The notes below the pieces were generated by a model that was not told where the DNA came from, did not search any database, and saw nothing but the letters and a program-made list of their open reading frames with translations. Made by a program: the position numbers and the translations under genes. A DNA stretch of 64,000 nt from Noviherbaspirillum cavernae (lineage in GTDB: Bacteria; Pseudomonadota; Gammaproteobacteria; Burkholderiales; Burkholderiaceae_D), in NCBI RefSeq assembly GCF_003590875.1, contig NZ_QYUN01000003.1, forward strand, positions 310,001-374,000, written 5' to 3'. This document shows positions 16,753 to 25,098 of this stretch, in pieces (the stretch's first letter is position 1; each line of letters opens with the position of its first letter).

Positions 16753-17450
16753 GCTGCCTGCCTCACCACCTTGAGTTGCGCGCCGTCGCCCGCTTCAGCC
16801 TCGTCCAGCAACTGCGTGCTGACCTGCTCGATGCAGGCCGCAAGACGCTGCTTGCAACCGGCATCGGCTTCATGGTCGCCGGCCTTGACGCGGCACTCGC
16901 CCGCTTCCAGACGCGTGTCAGGGATCAGCGACCAGCTCCTGGCGCGCTCCGGGTCCACCTCGAGAATGCGCTGCAACTCCGCCGGGTTGAGATAGACCTC
17001 GATCCCCTCGCGCACAGGCGGCATCGCCGCCAGCGTTTCGTCCACCAGCGCAAGCAGTTGCGTCGGTTGCAACGCCAGTTCGCAACGGATAACCTGACGC
17101 GCCACCTTGGCGACCAGATCGACCACTTCCTTGCGCAGCGCCGATTGATAATCCGCCTGCACCGTTTTCAATCCATTCAGCGCCGCATCCAGCGGGCTGG
17201 CGAGGCTGTCGAAGGACACCAGCGTTTCGCGGCGTCCGTCCGCGTGGCCCTGCTGCAAGCCTTCGCTGCGGCCGGTGTCGAAACCGTCCTGCCGCCCTTT
17301 TTCCAGACCCGCCTCGTAACCTTCGCGCCGGCCTTGTTCAAAACCTTCGGAGAGCGAGGACTGCCATTCGCCGGCTGCGTCGGCCACCAGCGGATCGGCC
17401 GCCGTGAGCTGTGCCAGCGGCGGGAAACGGTGCGGGCGGAAGTTCTTCAT
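16749..17450 (-). CDS. fliH: Flagellar export regulator FliH
   Basis: FliH holds FliI in check and links it to the C ring. The 233-residue protein contains the GxxxG-type heptads diagnostic of FliH (FEQGRREGYEAGLEKGRQDGFDTGRSEGLQQGHADG, about 38-72), then the C-terminal FliI-binding domain with VVDLVAKVARQVIRCELALQP and VYLNPAEL. It overlaps fliG by 4 bases and fliI by 4 bases. Confidence 0.94.
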   Translation of the reverse strand: MKNFRPHRFPPLAQLTAADPLVADAAGEWQSSLSEGFEQGRREGYEAGLEKGRQDGFDTGRSEGLQQGHADGRRETLVSFDSLASPLDAALNGLKTVQADYQSALRKEVVDLVAKVARQVIRCELALQPTQLLALVDETLAAMPPVREGIEVYLNPAELQRILEVDPERARSWSLIPDTRLEAGECRVKAGDHEADAGCKQRLAACIEQVSTQLLDEAEAGDGAQLKVVRQAA

Positions 17451-18481
17451 TCAACAACCGTTTCGGCAAACAACTGCACGTCGATTTCACCGGCATCGGC
17501 CAGCGCCTTGACCTGCTCCATGATTTCCTGCCGCGTCTGCTCGATGCGACTGAGCGGCATCGGGCCCAGACGTCGCATGACATCCTCGAAACTCTGCGCC
17601 TGACGGCGCGGCATCGTCTGCAGAATGGCGTCGCGCACGGCAGGCTCGGCACCCTTGAGCGCGACCGCCCATTGCTCGATCGCGACGTCCTCGATGATGC
17701 GCTGGAGCGTGGCTTCGGTCTGGGTTGCCAGAAGGGCGAAGTGGTACATGCTCATCTCGATCTGCGACACCACATCCGGATCGTGCGCGCGCAACAGCTC
17801 GACCAGCTGCTGGCGGTCGCCCGGCAGGCGGTTGAGAATCTCGGCAGCCTGGCGCACACCTTCGACGCTGGCGCTCTGCATGTCGAGACTGGAGAGGCAG
17901 CGGTCAACCAGCTCGTCCAGTTCCACCAGCAATTCACGGTCGATTTCATTGAGGCGCGCCACGGTGACCAGCAACAGATCGCGGCCTTCGGCCGGCAGCG
18001 CCTCCATGATGCTGCCCGCCAGCACCGGCGGCAGAAAGGCGAGAAAAACCGCCTGCATGCGGACGTGTTCGTTCGCGATGTAGTCGGCCAGCCATTTCGC
18101 CGAGGCCCACTGCAGGCGCGCCATCTTCGGCCGGATCGCGTCGCCGTAGATGTTGTTGAGCACGTTGTTGGCGATGTCGCCGCCCAGCGCCAGATCGAGC
18201 GAGCGCTTCAGATACGAGCGCGATGCGCCGTGCACGCCGCTTTGCTCGCGATAATCCTCGAAGAATTTCTGCATGGCCGTCTTGACGGCTTCGACCTTGA
18301 TGCCGCTCATGCGCGACATCACCTGCGTCACTTCCAGCAGCTCTTCGCGCGACAGGCAGCGCAGCACGGCAGCCGCCGGTTCCTCGCCCATGCTCAGCAG
18401 GACGATGGCGGCCTGCTCCAGCGGGGACAAGTCATCGCCCGCAAGGACTGGCAGATTCGCGGCGTTATTGGGATCGGCCAT
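17447..18481 (-). CDS. fliG: Flagellar motor switch protein FliG
   Basis: FliG receives torque from MotA and sits on the MS ring. The 344-residue protein shows the N-terminal FliF-binding part (LSPLEQAAIVLLSMGEEPAAAVLRCLS), the middle domain and the C-terminal torque domain (DVAIEQWAVALKGAEPAVRDAILQTMPRRQAQSFEDVMRRLGPMPLSRIE). All three ARM-type parts and the normal length are present. It overlaps fliF by 17 bases. Confidence 0.96.
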   Translation of the reverse strand: MADPNNAANLPVLAGDDLSPLEQAAIVLLSMGEEPAAAVLRCLSREELLEVTQVMSRMSGIKVEAVKTAMQKFFEDYREQSGVHGASRSYLKRSLDLALGGDIANNVLNNIYGDAIRPKMARLQWASAKWLADYIANEHVRMQAVFLAFLPPVLAGSIMEALPAEGRDLLLVTVARLNEIDRELLVELDELVDRCLSSLDMQSASVEGVRQAAEILNRLPGDRQQLVELLRAHDPDVVSQIEMSMYHFALLATQTEATLQRIIEDVAIEQWAVALKGAEPAVRDAILQTMPRRQAQSFEDVMRRLGPMPLSRIEQTRQEIMEQVKALADAGEIDVQLFAETVVE

Positions 18482-20168
18482 TTTTTTGCACCCATTGTTT
18501 GACGACTTCAGCCACGCGTTCCGGCTCCTTGCTTGCCAGCACCTTCAAGTGATCGACCAGTACATCGACCGGGGAGCCGGGCGGCGGCAAATCGTAGTTC
18601 TCCAGCAGCGGCACCACCGGCATGCTTTTCTCCGCTGCGGGCGCGCCGAGCGCGATGGCCGGCGATGTCTCGCTCGCGGCCAGCGCCGGCGATGGCACTT
18701 CGGCGGCGCCCGGACCATCGAGGCGAATGTCGGGCACAGTCCGCAGCGGCGGCGCGATGCGGCCAACCAGCGCCTTGACCAGCGGGCGGATCACCAGCAG
18801 GAAGGCCAGCAGCAGGGCCACTGCATAGCCCAGCCATGAGCCGATGTCGATCACGTTGTCGCGCTCCTGCCACCACGTCACAGGCGCGGGTTTGGCGGGG
18901 AAGGCGAGTGTGGACACGACGAGGTTGTCGCCGCGCTCCGCGTCGATGCCGAGTCCGTTGCGCAGGATGCGATCGATGTTGGCGAGTTCGGCGGCGGTCC
19001 AGCCGGTCTTGGGCACCGGCGCGGCGGCGCTGTTGAGCACCACCGCCACGCTCAGCTTGTTCAGGCGGCCACGGCTGCGCTTGATCTGCGTGATCGAGCG
19101 GTCGTAGGCGAACTGGCGCGTGGTCGCATTCTTGCGCGCAGTGTTGCCTTCATCCGGCGCCTTGGCTCCGTCCGGTCCATTGTTTGCATTTGCCTGCATA
19201 TCGATCGGCCGATTGCTCAGGGAACCCGGGATGCCGATCGCCTGGCGGTTGCGGTCCTGTTCATCGCGCATGGCCTCGCCGGTGACCTTGGGTGTGTCGC
19301 CGTATTTCTCGTGCGTTTCTTCCACGCGGTCGTTATCGACGACGGCGGTGGCGCTGACCTTGAAGTTGTCCTCGCCGATGACGGGTGCCAGCAGATCGCG
19401 CACGTTGCGGCGCGCCTCGTCCTGGAAGCGCCGCCCATTGTCATTGCCATTGACGGCCTCGAAGCCGTCTGTCAAATCGATGTGCGAAGACAGCAGATTG
19501 CCTGCCTGATCGACCAGACTCACGCGCTGTGGCGCGAGACTGGCGACGCTGCCGGCCACCATGTTGACGATGGCGGAAATCTGCTCCGGTCCCAGCGTGC
19601 GGCCCGGCTTGAGCGCGACGACCACCGACGCGGAACTCTTCTCGCCATCGCTGGCGACGAAGGAACTGGACTTGGCGATGGACAGATGCACGCGCGCCGA
19701 GGCAATCGCGTCGAGCGTCATGATGCTCTGCGCCAGCTCGCCTTCCAGCCCGCGCCGGAAACGCACGTCCTGCACGAACTGGCTGACGCCGAGCGGATCG
19801 CTGCGATCCATCAGTTCCAGACCGGCGGGCAGTTGCGCCGTCACGCCCTTGGCCGCGAGCAGCATGCGCGCCTTGCCCAGCATCGCATCGCTCACCAGCA
19901 CCTGACCGCTGTCGGGATGAATGCGATAGGGAATCTGTTCAGCATCGAGCGTGGCCATCATGTCGGCCACGGCGACCTTTTCATGCGCGCCGAACACCGG
20001 CTTGTAGGCCGACTGGTCGCGCCAGAAATACATCAGCACCAGCGCGGTGATACCGATGGCGAGCACCGTCAGCGGCAGCAGGCTCTTGAGGAAGGCGGGA
20101 GGCAGCGTCGGCAGCGCGCCGGGACGCGAACGAAAACGCTCCACACCCGATTTGAAGGCGGCAATCAC
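18465..20168 (-). CDS. fliF: MS-ring protein FliF
   Basis: FliF forms the MS ring, the base of the motor in the inner membrane. The 567-residue protein has an N-terminal membrane helix (about 31-47, LLPLTVLAIGITALVLMYFW), ring-building motifs (ADMMATLDAEQIPYRIHPDSGQVLV, GLELMDRSDPLGVSQFVQDVRFRRGLEGELAQSI, RVHLSIAKSSSF), a second helix near 440-460 and a C-terminal FliG-binding tail. It follows fliE by 21 bases. Confidence 0.97.
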   Translation of the reverse strand: MIAAFKSGVERFRSRPGALPTLPPAFLKSLLPLTVLAIGITALVLMYFWRDQSAYKPVFGAHEKVAVADMMATLDAEQIPYRIHPDSGQVLVSDAMLGKARMLLAAKGVTAQLPAGLELMDRSDPLGVSQFVQDVRFRRGLEGELAQSIMTLDAIASARVHLSIAKSSSFVASDGEKSSASVVVALKPGRTLGPEQISAIVNMVAGSVASLAPQRVSLVDQAGNLLSSHIDLTDGFEAVNGNDNGRRFQDEARRNVRDLLAPVIGEDNFKVSATAVVDNDRVEETHEKYGDTPKVTGEAMRDEQDRNRQAIGIPGSLSNRPIDMQANANNGPDGAKAPDEGNTARKNATTRQFAYDRSITQIKRSRGRLNKLSVAVVLNSAAAPVPKTGWTAAELANIDRILRNGLGIDAERGDNLVVSTLAFPAKPAPVTWWQERDNVIDIGSWLGYAVALLLAFLLVIRPLVKALVGRIAPPLRTVPDIRLDGPGAAEVPSPALAASETSPAIALGAPAAEKSMPVVPLLENYDLPPPGSPVDVLVDHLKVLASKEPERVAEVVKQWVQKNGRSQ

Positions 20169-20189
20169 GTCAGGGGCTTTCGAGTGGGC

Positions 20190-20549
20190 TTACAGCGGCA
20201 GTTTGATGAGGTCGTCAACCGCACCCATCACCTTGTTGCGGACTTGCATCAGCATCGAGAACGAGAGGCTGGCCTCCTGGCTGGCGAGCATCGCGCCAAC
20301 GAGATCATCGGTGCGCCCGCTATCGACCTCGGACATCTTCTCGCTCGCCACGCGCTGCTTGTCATCGACGCTGTGAACGGCGTCCTTCATGCTTTGCGCG
20401 AACGATACTGGTTGGTGCGCGCCGTCATTCGCTGTAGCGGCCGATGACGCCGGTGCGATGGCGATCAGACTGAGCGCATCTGCCTTGATCGATGCCATGT
20501 CCGTGCTGATCTTGTTGCCTAGTTCATATCCCATATCACCCAACCCCAT
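20190..20549 (-). CDS. fliE: MS-ring/rod junction protein FliE
   Basis: FliE joins the MS ring to the proximal rod and is the first gene of the 13.5-kb leftward operon. The conserved C-terminal part is clear: SFAQSMKDAVHSVDDKQRVASEKMSEVDSGRTDDLVGAMLASQEASLSFSMLMQVRNKVMGAVDDLI. The N-terminus is poorly fixed: ATG 20549 gives 119 residues, ATG 20534 gives 114 and ATG 20498 gives 102. No strong ribosome site decides between them. Confidence 0.9.
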   Translation of the reverse strand: MGLGDMGYELGNKISTDMASIKADALSLIAIAPASSAATANDGAHQPVSFAQSMKDAVHSVDDKQRVASEKMSEVDSGRTDDLVGAMLASQEASLSFSMLMQVRNKVMGAVDDLIKLPL

Positions 20550-20677
20550 TCTTCGCTGCAGGCAATGCCTGTTTTTTGTGCAACATTCCCAGATGTTTCA
20601 AAATGTTTCTGACGGGAAACGATCGCAGGTTAAACGATTTGCCGCGAAGCCGGTATCAGATGGGTCCGAGTGCGCAC

Positions 20678-20691
20678 TAGGATTAATCCTA
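20678..20691. promoter_or_regulatory. Perfect 14-bp palindrome between fliE and fliM operons
   Basis: TAGGATTAATCCTA is a perfect palindrome in the 226-base divergent region between fliE and fliM, the control point of the two largest flagellar operons. Its size and AT-rich centre fit a dimeric helix-turn-helix protein such as a NarL/LuxR-type response regulator. One is encoded at 31658-32296. The binding partner is inference. Confidence 0.4.
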
Positions 20692-20775
20692 TGAATTTCC
20701 GTGCGGCAATTAAGTAGAATCCCTATTCACTTTCCGGTGAGCTGCGGCTCCCGTCGGACGCATCCAATCCATTTC

Positions 20776-21633
20776 ATGAACACGATCAAACAGACAAAAT
20801 CGTCGCCGCTTCACCAGGTGCTGGACCCGTGTCTCCTTGGCCGTCCCGTTCATTTGCTCCATACATTCACGCTGCATTTGCGCGACGATCTGTCCGCGCT
20901 TTTTGCGAACATCAATCGCCGTTACAAGGCGGCATTCAAGGTCGGCGACGTGACGCTGACGCGCATGGACAAGCCCGAAGGCAGCGAGCGCTGGGTCGCA
21001 TATCGCGCAAGCCAGGGGCAGATTGCGTTCTCGCTGGAGCGCAAAGTGTTGTTGAGCGTCCTCGATTACCGTTATGGCCGTCGCATCGACGCAACACCGG
21101 CAGCGCAATCCGGGGACGCGGTGCGCATCACCGCCACCGAAGAACGGCTGGCCGTGTCGCTCGGCATGCAATTGGCGGAAACGCTGGCGGCGCGAGTCGA
21201 TGCATGGGAAGGCGCGGCAGCGCAGCCGCATGACTTCACCAGCGCGACGACATCTCCTCCGCGCAAGGGCGCATGGACCGTCTGCGTCGTGCTTGAAGAC
21301 ACGAGCATCGGCATGCAGGGCAAGCTGTGGTTCACGCTCGACGAGGCGTGGATGGCGCGGCTGCTGCGCGGCCTCGCGCCGGCGCGCGACAAGCTGAACA
21401 AACCGCTGGCGAACACGCAGCCGCTGGCCGCCCGCCTGCAGGTCACGCTGACGGGCCACCTGATGAGCAAGGAAATGCTGCTTGGCGAGCTGCTTGACGT
21501 CCGCGTCGGCGACGTCATCCCGATCAGCCTGGGACGCACCGATGTGCTGCTCGACGACTCGCGCCTGTTCACCGCTGCCGTCGCCGAACACCAGGGCAAG
21601 CTCTGCCTAACCTCTTTTGAAGATGTGGAATAG
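20776..21633 (+). CDS. fliM: Flagellar switch protein FliM, lateral type, no CheY motif
   Basis: FliM is the middle C-ring protein. From ATG 20776 it has 285 residues, shorter than chemotactic FliM (about 330). The C-terminal SpoA domain is clear (ARLQVTLTGHLMSKEMLLGELLDVRVGDVIPISLGRTDVLLDD), and the middle domain begins near LHLRDDLSALFANI. The N-terminus, MNTIKQTKSSPLHQVLDPC, lacks the LSQxEIDALL motif through which phospho-CheY binds. The frame stays open upstream to 20701, but that part also lacks the motif. First gene of the fliMNPQR-flhBA operon. Confidence 0.88.
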   Translation: MNTIKQTKSSPLHQVLDPCLLGRPVHLLHTFTLHLRDDLSALFANINRRYKAAFKVGDVTLTRMDKPEGSERWVAYRASQGQIAFSLERKVLLSVLDYRYGRRIDATPAAQSGDAVRITATEERLAVSLGMQLAETLAARVDAWEGAAAQPHDFTSATTSPPRKGAWTVCVVLEDTSIGMQGKLWFTLDEAWMARLLRGLAPARDKLNKPLANTQPLAARLQVTLTGHLMSKEMLLGELLDVRVGDVIPISLGRTDVLLDDSRLFTAAVAEHQGKLCLTSFEDVE

Positions 21634-21638
21634 ACACC

Positions 21639-22016
21639 ATGACGATGATGAACGCGACCGAAAATACCGCTGCCAATACCTTGCTGGAAGGCTACATCGA
21701 TGACGCTTTTGCCGAGCCCGACGCCGTCGACGTGACGGCCGCCGCACCGCGTCCGCAGCGCAATCTCCCCGACATGATGCGCAAGATCCCGGTCACCGTG
21801 ACGCTGGAAGTCGGCTCGGCCCGTATCTCGCTGCAGGACCTGATGGCGATCGAGCAGGACAGCGTGCTCGAACTGGACCGGCTCGCGGGAGAACCGCTGG
21901 TGATCAAGGTCAACGGCACGCCGATCGGTCGCGCCGAGGTGGTGGTGTCGGGCGAAAACTACGGATTGAAAGTGATCGATCTCGATGGCTTGAACATGGA
22001 TATCGTCACGTCATGA
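21639..22016 (+). CDS. fliN: Flagellar switch protein FliN
   Basis: FliN forms the base of the C ring and docks FliH. The 125-residue protein has the SpoA domain MRKIPVTVTLEVGSARISLQDLMAIEQDSVLELDRLAGEPLVIKVNGTPIGRAEVVVSGENYGLKVID, including the core V-x-V-N-G and G-x-x-x-V. It starts 5 bases after fliM, and its stop overlaps the fliP start as ATGA. Confidence 0.95.
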   Translation: MTMMNATENTAANTLLEGYIDDAFAEPDAVDVTAAAPRPQRNLPDMMRKIPVTVTLEVGSARISLQDLMAIEQDSVLELDRLAGEPLVIKVNGTPIGRAEVVVSGENYGLKVIDLDGLNMDIVTS

Positions 22017-22771
22017 AATGCAGGTTGTTCGCGATCGCATCGCTGACCGCGCTGTCGCTGTCGCTGTTGCTGCTGTGCGAGCCCGCCTGGGCAGGCTCCA
22101 TCGATCTGATCGGTTCTTCCGTCAACGGCGCGAAGACGGAATTCACGGTCAAGACGCAAATCCTGATCATCATGTCACTGCTCGGGCTGTTGCCCGTGAT
22201 GATGATGATGATGACCAGCTTCACGCGCTTCGTGATCGTGCTGTCGCTGCTGCGGCAGGCGCTCGGTTTGCAGCAGGGGCTGCCCAATCGCATCGTCACC
22301 GGCATCGCGCTGATTCTCACGCTGCTGGTGATGCGGCCCATCGGCGACCAGATCTGGACGCAGGCCTTCCTCCCCTACGATCAGGACAAGATCGGCCTGG
22401 AGCAGGCCTTGAGGATTGCGGAAGCGCCGATTTCACGCTTCATGCTGGCGCAAACCAGCAAGGCCTCGCTCAAGCAGATGTCCTATCTCGCCGGCGAAAA
22501 GAACATTGAAAAGCCGCAGGACCACGCCTTCGTCGTCAAGCTGGCGGCGTTCGTCCTGAGCGAGTTGAAGACCGCGTTCCAGATCGGCTGCATGCTCTTC
22601 ATTCCCTTTCTCATCATCGACCTCGTGGTGTCATCAGTGCTGATGGCGATGGGCATGATGATGCTGTCGCCGCTCGTGATCTCGCTGCCGCTCAAGCTGC
22701 TACTGTTCGTGCTGGTGGACGGCTGGACGCTGACGGTCAACACCCTCGTCACCAGCGTGCAGGCCTACTGA
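22013..22771 (+). CDS. fliP: Flagellar export gate protein FliP
   Basis: FliP is the major subunit of the FliPQR export channel. The 252-residue protein has a cleavable signal peptide (residues 1-27, ending AWA), as in most FliP, then four membrane helices with the signatures MSLLGLLPVMMMMMTSFTRFVIVLSLLRQALG and AAFVLSELKTAFQIGCMLFIPFLIIDLVVSSVLMAMGMMMLSP. Length is standard. It overlaps fliN by 4 bases and fliQ by 1 base. Confidence 0.97.
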   Translation: MKCRLFAIASLTALSLSLLLLCEPAWAGSIDLIGSSVNGAKTEFTVKTQILIIMSLLGLLPVMMMMMTSFTRFVIVLSLLRQALGLQQGLPNRIVTGIALILTLLVMRPIGDQIWTQAFLPYDQDKIGLEQALRIAEAPISRFMLAQTSKASLKQMSYLAGEKNIEKPQDHAFVVKLAAFVLSELKTAFQIGCMLFIPFLIIDLVVSSVLMAMGMMMLSPLVISLPLKLLLFVLVDGWTLTVNTLVTSVQAY

Positions 22772-23043
22772 TGCTGACGCCTGAAATCGCCGTCGATCTG
22801 GTCAGCGAGAGTTTGCACATCGTCATGCTGCTGGTCGCCCTGCTGGTGGTGCCGGGGCTCATCATCGGCCTGCTGGTCGCGCTGTTCCAGGCTGCCACGC
22901 AGATCAACGAGCAGACTCTCAGTTTCCTGCCGCGCCTGATGGTGACGCTGCTGGCCGTCATGCTGATGGGCCGCTGGATGGTCGGCTATCTGATGGACTT
23001 TTGCGTGTCCATCTTCCAGCGCGCGGCGACTCTGGTCGGATAG
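22771..23043 (+). CDS. fliQ: Flagellar export gate protein FliQ
   Basis: FliQ wraps the export channel. The 90-residue protein has two membrane helices and the motif VALFQAATQINEQTLSFLPRL that marks the family. The ATG overlaps the fliP stop (TGATG). Unlike the rest of the operon, 130 bases separate its stop from the fliR start, because a palindromic repeat lies between them. Confidence 0.96.
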   Translation: MLTPEIAVDLVSESLHIVMLLVALLVVPGLIIGLLVALFQAATQINEQTLSFLPRLMVTLLAVMLMGRWMVGYLMDFCVSIFQRAATLVG

Positions 23044-23076
23044 TGGTACATCGAGATGAAGCTGACAGATAAAGAA

Positions 23077-23147
23077 GGTAGGGTGGACACCTGTGCCCAC
23101 GCCGAACCAAAGTTCACAACCGCGTGGGCACAGGTGCCCCCCCTACC
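23077..23147. repeat. Palindromic repeat inserted between fliQ and fliR
   Basis: Two 26-base arms (23077-23102 and 23122-23147) are complementary at 24 positions; the shared core is CACCTGTGCCCACGC and its complement. A 19-base loop separates them. It is not followed by a T-run and sits inside an operon that must be read through, so it is better seen as a REP/MITE-type repeat than a terminator. It ends 26 bases before the fliR start and may affect fliR expression. Confidence 0.65.
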
Positions 23148-23173
23148 AGCTTGCAGCGGGTAGCCGAGTCATC

Positions 23174-23947
23174 GTGGAACTCGTCTTCGGCCAGCTGCTC
23201 CCCTTGCTGAACGCCCTGTGGTGGCCGTTCTGCCGCATTCTTGCGATGTTGAGCGCCGCCCCTGTGCTGGGCGACAGCCTGGTGCCGGTGCCGATACGCA
23301 TACTTGTCTCGCTGGTATTGGCGGTGGTCATGCTGCCGGTATCGCCCGGCACCACGGCGATCGATCCGTTCTCCATGCAAGGCATCGCCGCCACGGTGGA
23401 ACAGGCGGTCATCGGCGGCATGCTGGGATTCGCCTTTCACCTCACCATGTCGGTCATCATGATGCTCGGCTACCTGGTGTCCTCGCAGATGGGCCTGTCG
23501 ATGGCGGTGATGAACGACCCGATGAACGGCACGTCGTCCGACGTCATTTCCAGCCTGCTGTCGATGCTGTACATCGTCGTCTTTTTTTCGGTGGACGGGC
23601 ATCTGGTGCTGACCGGCGTGATCGGCTCCAGCCTGCGCGCCTGGCCGGTCGGCTCGGGCTTCGAACCGCTGGCCCTGCAAACGCTGGCCTTCAACGTGGC
23701 ATGGGCGTTTTCCGCGGCACTGTTGCTGGCGATACCGATGGTGTTTTCCACCATGGTGGTGCAGCTGGGTTTCGGCTTTCTCAACCGCGTTGCGCCGGCG
23801 CTCAATCTGTTCTCGCTCGGCTTCTCGGTCATCACGCTGTTCGGGCTGTTCATGCTCAGTCAGGTCGTGCGCTTCGTGCCGGAACACTATGTACGCATGA
23901 CAGGCCAGGTGCTGGAAATGCTGCGGCAGCAAATGCAGCTGAGATAG
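23174..23947 (+). CDS. fliR: Flagellar export gate protein FliR
   Basis: FliR completes the FliPQR export channel. The frame is open from 23093, but family similarity begins at GTG 23174 (MELVFGQLLPLLNALWWPFCRILAMLSAAPVLGD), which gives 257 residues, the normal size. The upstream part is translated repeat sequence, so the GTG is preferred. Five or six membrane helices are visible. It follows the palindromic repeat and precedes flhB by 11 bases. Confidence 0.93.
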   Translation: MELVFGQLLPLLNALWWPFCRILAMLSAAPVLGDSLVPVPIRILVSLVLAVVMLPVSPGTTAIDPFSMQGIAATVEQAVIGGMLGFAFHLTMSVIMMLGYLVSSQMGLSMAVMNDPMNGTSSDVISSLLSMLYIVVFFSVDGHLVLTGVIGSSLRAWPVGSGFEPLALQTLAFNVAWAFSAALLLAIPMVFSTMVVQLGFGFLNRVAPALNLFSLGFSVITLFGLFMLSQVVRFVPEHYVRMTGQVLEMLRQQMQLR

Positions 23948-23958
23948 GGTGAACCAGC

Positions 23959-25098
23959 GTGACTGACCAGACTCCAGGCGACAAGACCGAAAAGCCTTCG
24001 CACCAGAAGCTCAAGAAGGCGCGCGAGCAGGGACAGGTGGTGCGCTCGCGCGACCTGTCCACCGCCATCGGTATCCTGGTCAGCATCAAGCTGTTCGTGC
24101 TGCTGGTGCCCTCGTACCTGGAAGATTTCCGGCGACTGTTCCGCTACAGCTTTCTTCCGCTCGACAGCGAGGGCGCGATGGACAACGCCATGTCCATCAT
24201 CTTCACCACGACCATGAGCCTGCTGATCAAGATGCTCCTGCCGCTGTTCGTGGTGCCGCTGTGCGTGGTGCTGGGCTCGATGGTGCCGGGCGGATGGGTG
24301 ATCAGCACCAGCCACTGGATGCCGAAGCTGGAGCGGCTCAGTCCGGCCAGGAATCTGGGGAAATTGGTGACGCCCAGACATGGCTTCGAGCTGGCCGCGT
24401 CGATATTGAAGGCAGTCGCGTTGAGCTGCGTGCTGTGGCACCTGAGCCGCGCGGGCGTTGCCGACTATCTGCGGCTGCAAGGCATGTCGCTGGACAAGGC
24501 ACTGCTGCAAGGGGCCAATCTGATGCTCGACGGCGTGATGAGCCTGTGCGCGATCTTCATCCTCTTCGCCGTGATCGACGTGCCGGCGCAGGCCTTCTTC
24601 TTCATGCGCGGACAACGCATGAGCAAGCAGGACATCAAGGAAGAGCACAAGTCCAACGAAGGCCGGCCGGAAGTCAGGCAGCGCATCCGCCAGCTGCAGC
24701 AGCAGGCGGCGCGGCGCACCGTGCGCAAGACTGTGCCCACCGCCGATGTCGTGATCGCCAACCCGGAGCATTACGCGGTCGCGCTCAAGTACGACGAAGA
24801 TCGCGCGGAAGCGCCCTTCGTGGTCGCCAAGGGTGTCGATGAGATGGCGCTGTACATCCGCCAGATCGCCGTCGAACATGGCATCGAGACACTGCTGCTG
24901 CCGCCATTGGCGCGCGCCATCTACAACACCAGCCAGGTCAACCAGCAGATTCCCGCGCAGCTCTATCGCGCGGTATCGCAGGTGCTGAATTACGTATTAC
25001 AGCTCAAGGCCTTCCGCAGCGGACGACGCCCGGCCGAGCCGCAATTCCCCAACGAGATCACCGTTGCATCTCATTTGAGTGAGGTTTCACCGTCATGA
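23959..25098 (+). CDS. flhB: Export switch protein FlhB with NPEH site
   Basis: FlhB is the export gate subunit that switches substrate class after autocleavage. The 379-residue protein starts at GTG 23959 (EKTEKPSHQKLKKAREQGQVVRSRDL is the family opening), has four membrane helices, then the linker MSKQDIKEEHKSNEGRPEVRQRIRQ and the cytoplasmic domain ANPEHYAVALKYDEDRAEAPFVVAKG. The cleavage tetrapeptide is NPEH (residues 268-271) where nearly all FlhB have NPTH. The stop overlaps the flhA start (ATGA). Confidence 0.95.
   Translation: MTDQTPGDKTEKPSHQKLKKAREQGQVVRSRDLSTAIGILVSIKLFVLLVPSYLEDFRRLFRYSFLPLDSEGAMDNAMSIIFTTTMSLLIKMLLPLFVVPLCVVLGSMVPGGWVISTSHWMPKLERLSPARNLGKLVTPRHGFELAASILKAVALSCVLWHLSRAGVADYLRLQGMSLDKALLQGANLMLDGVMSLCAIFILFAVIDVPAQAFFFMRGQRMSKQDIKEEHKSNEGRPEVRQRIRQLQQQAARRTVRKTVPTADVVIANPEHYAVALKYDEDRAEAPFVVAKGVDEMALYIRQIAVEHGIETLLLPPLARAIYNTSQVNQQIPAQLYRAVSQVLNYVLQLKAFRSGRRPAEPQFPNEITVASHLSEVSPS

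Noticed and set aside
51..20000. Long open frames on the plus strand across the leftward flagellar genes
   Set aside because: They are Arg/His/Ala-rich mirror frames of high-GC coding DNA; every one lies over a clearly recognised flagellar gene.
20661..20676. Sigma-54-like GG-N10-GC spacing (TGGGTCCGAGTGCGCA) before fliM
   Set aside because: Only the two dinucleotides fit; the TTG of the -12 element and most of TGGCAC are missing, and no sigma-54 activator gene is nearby.
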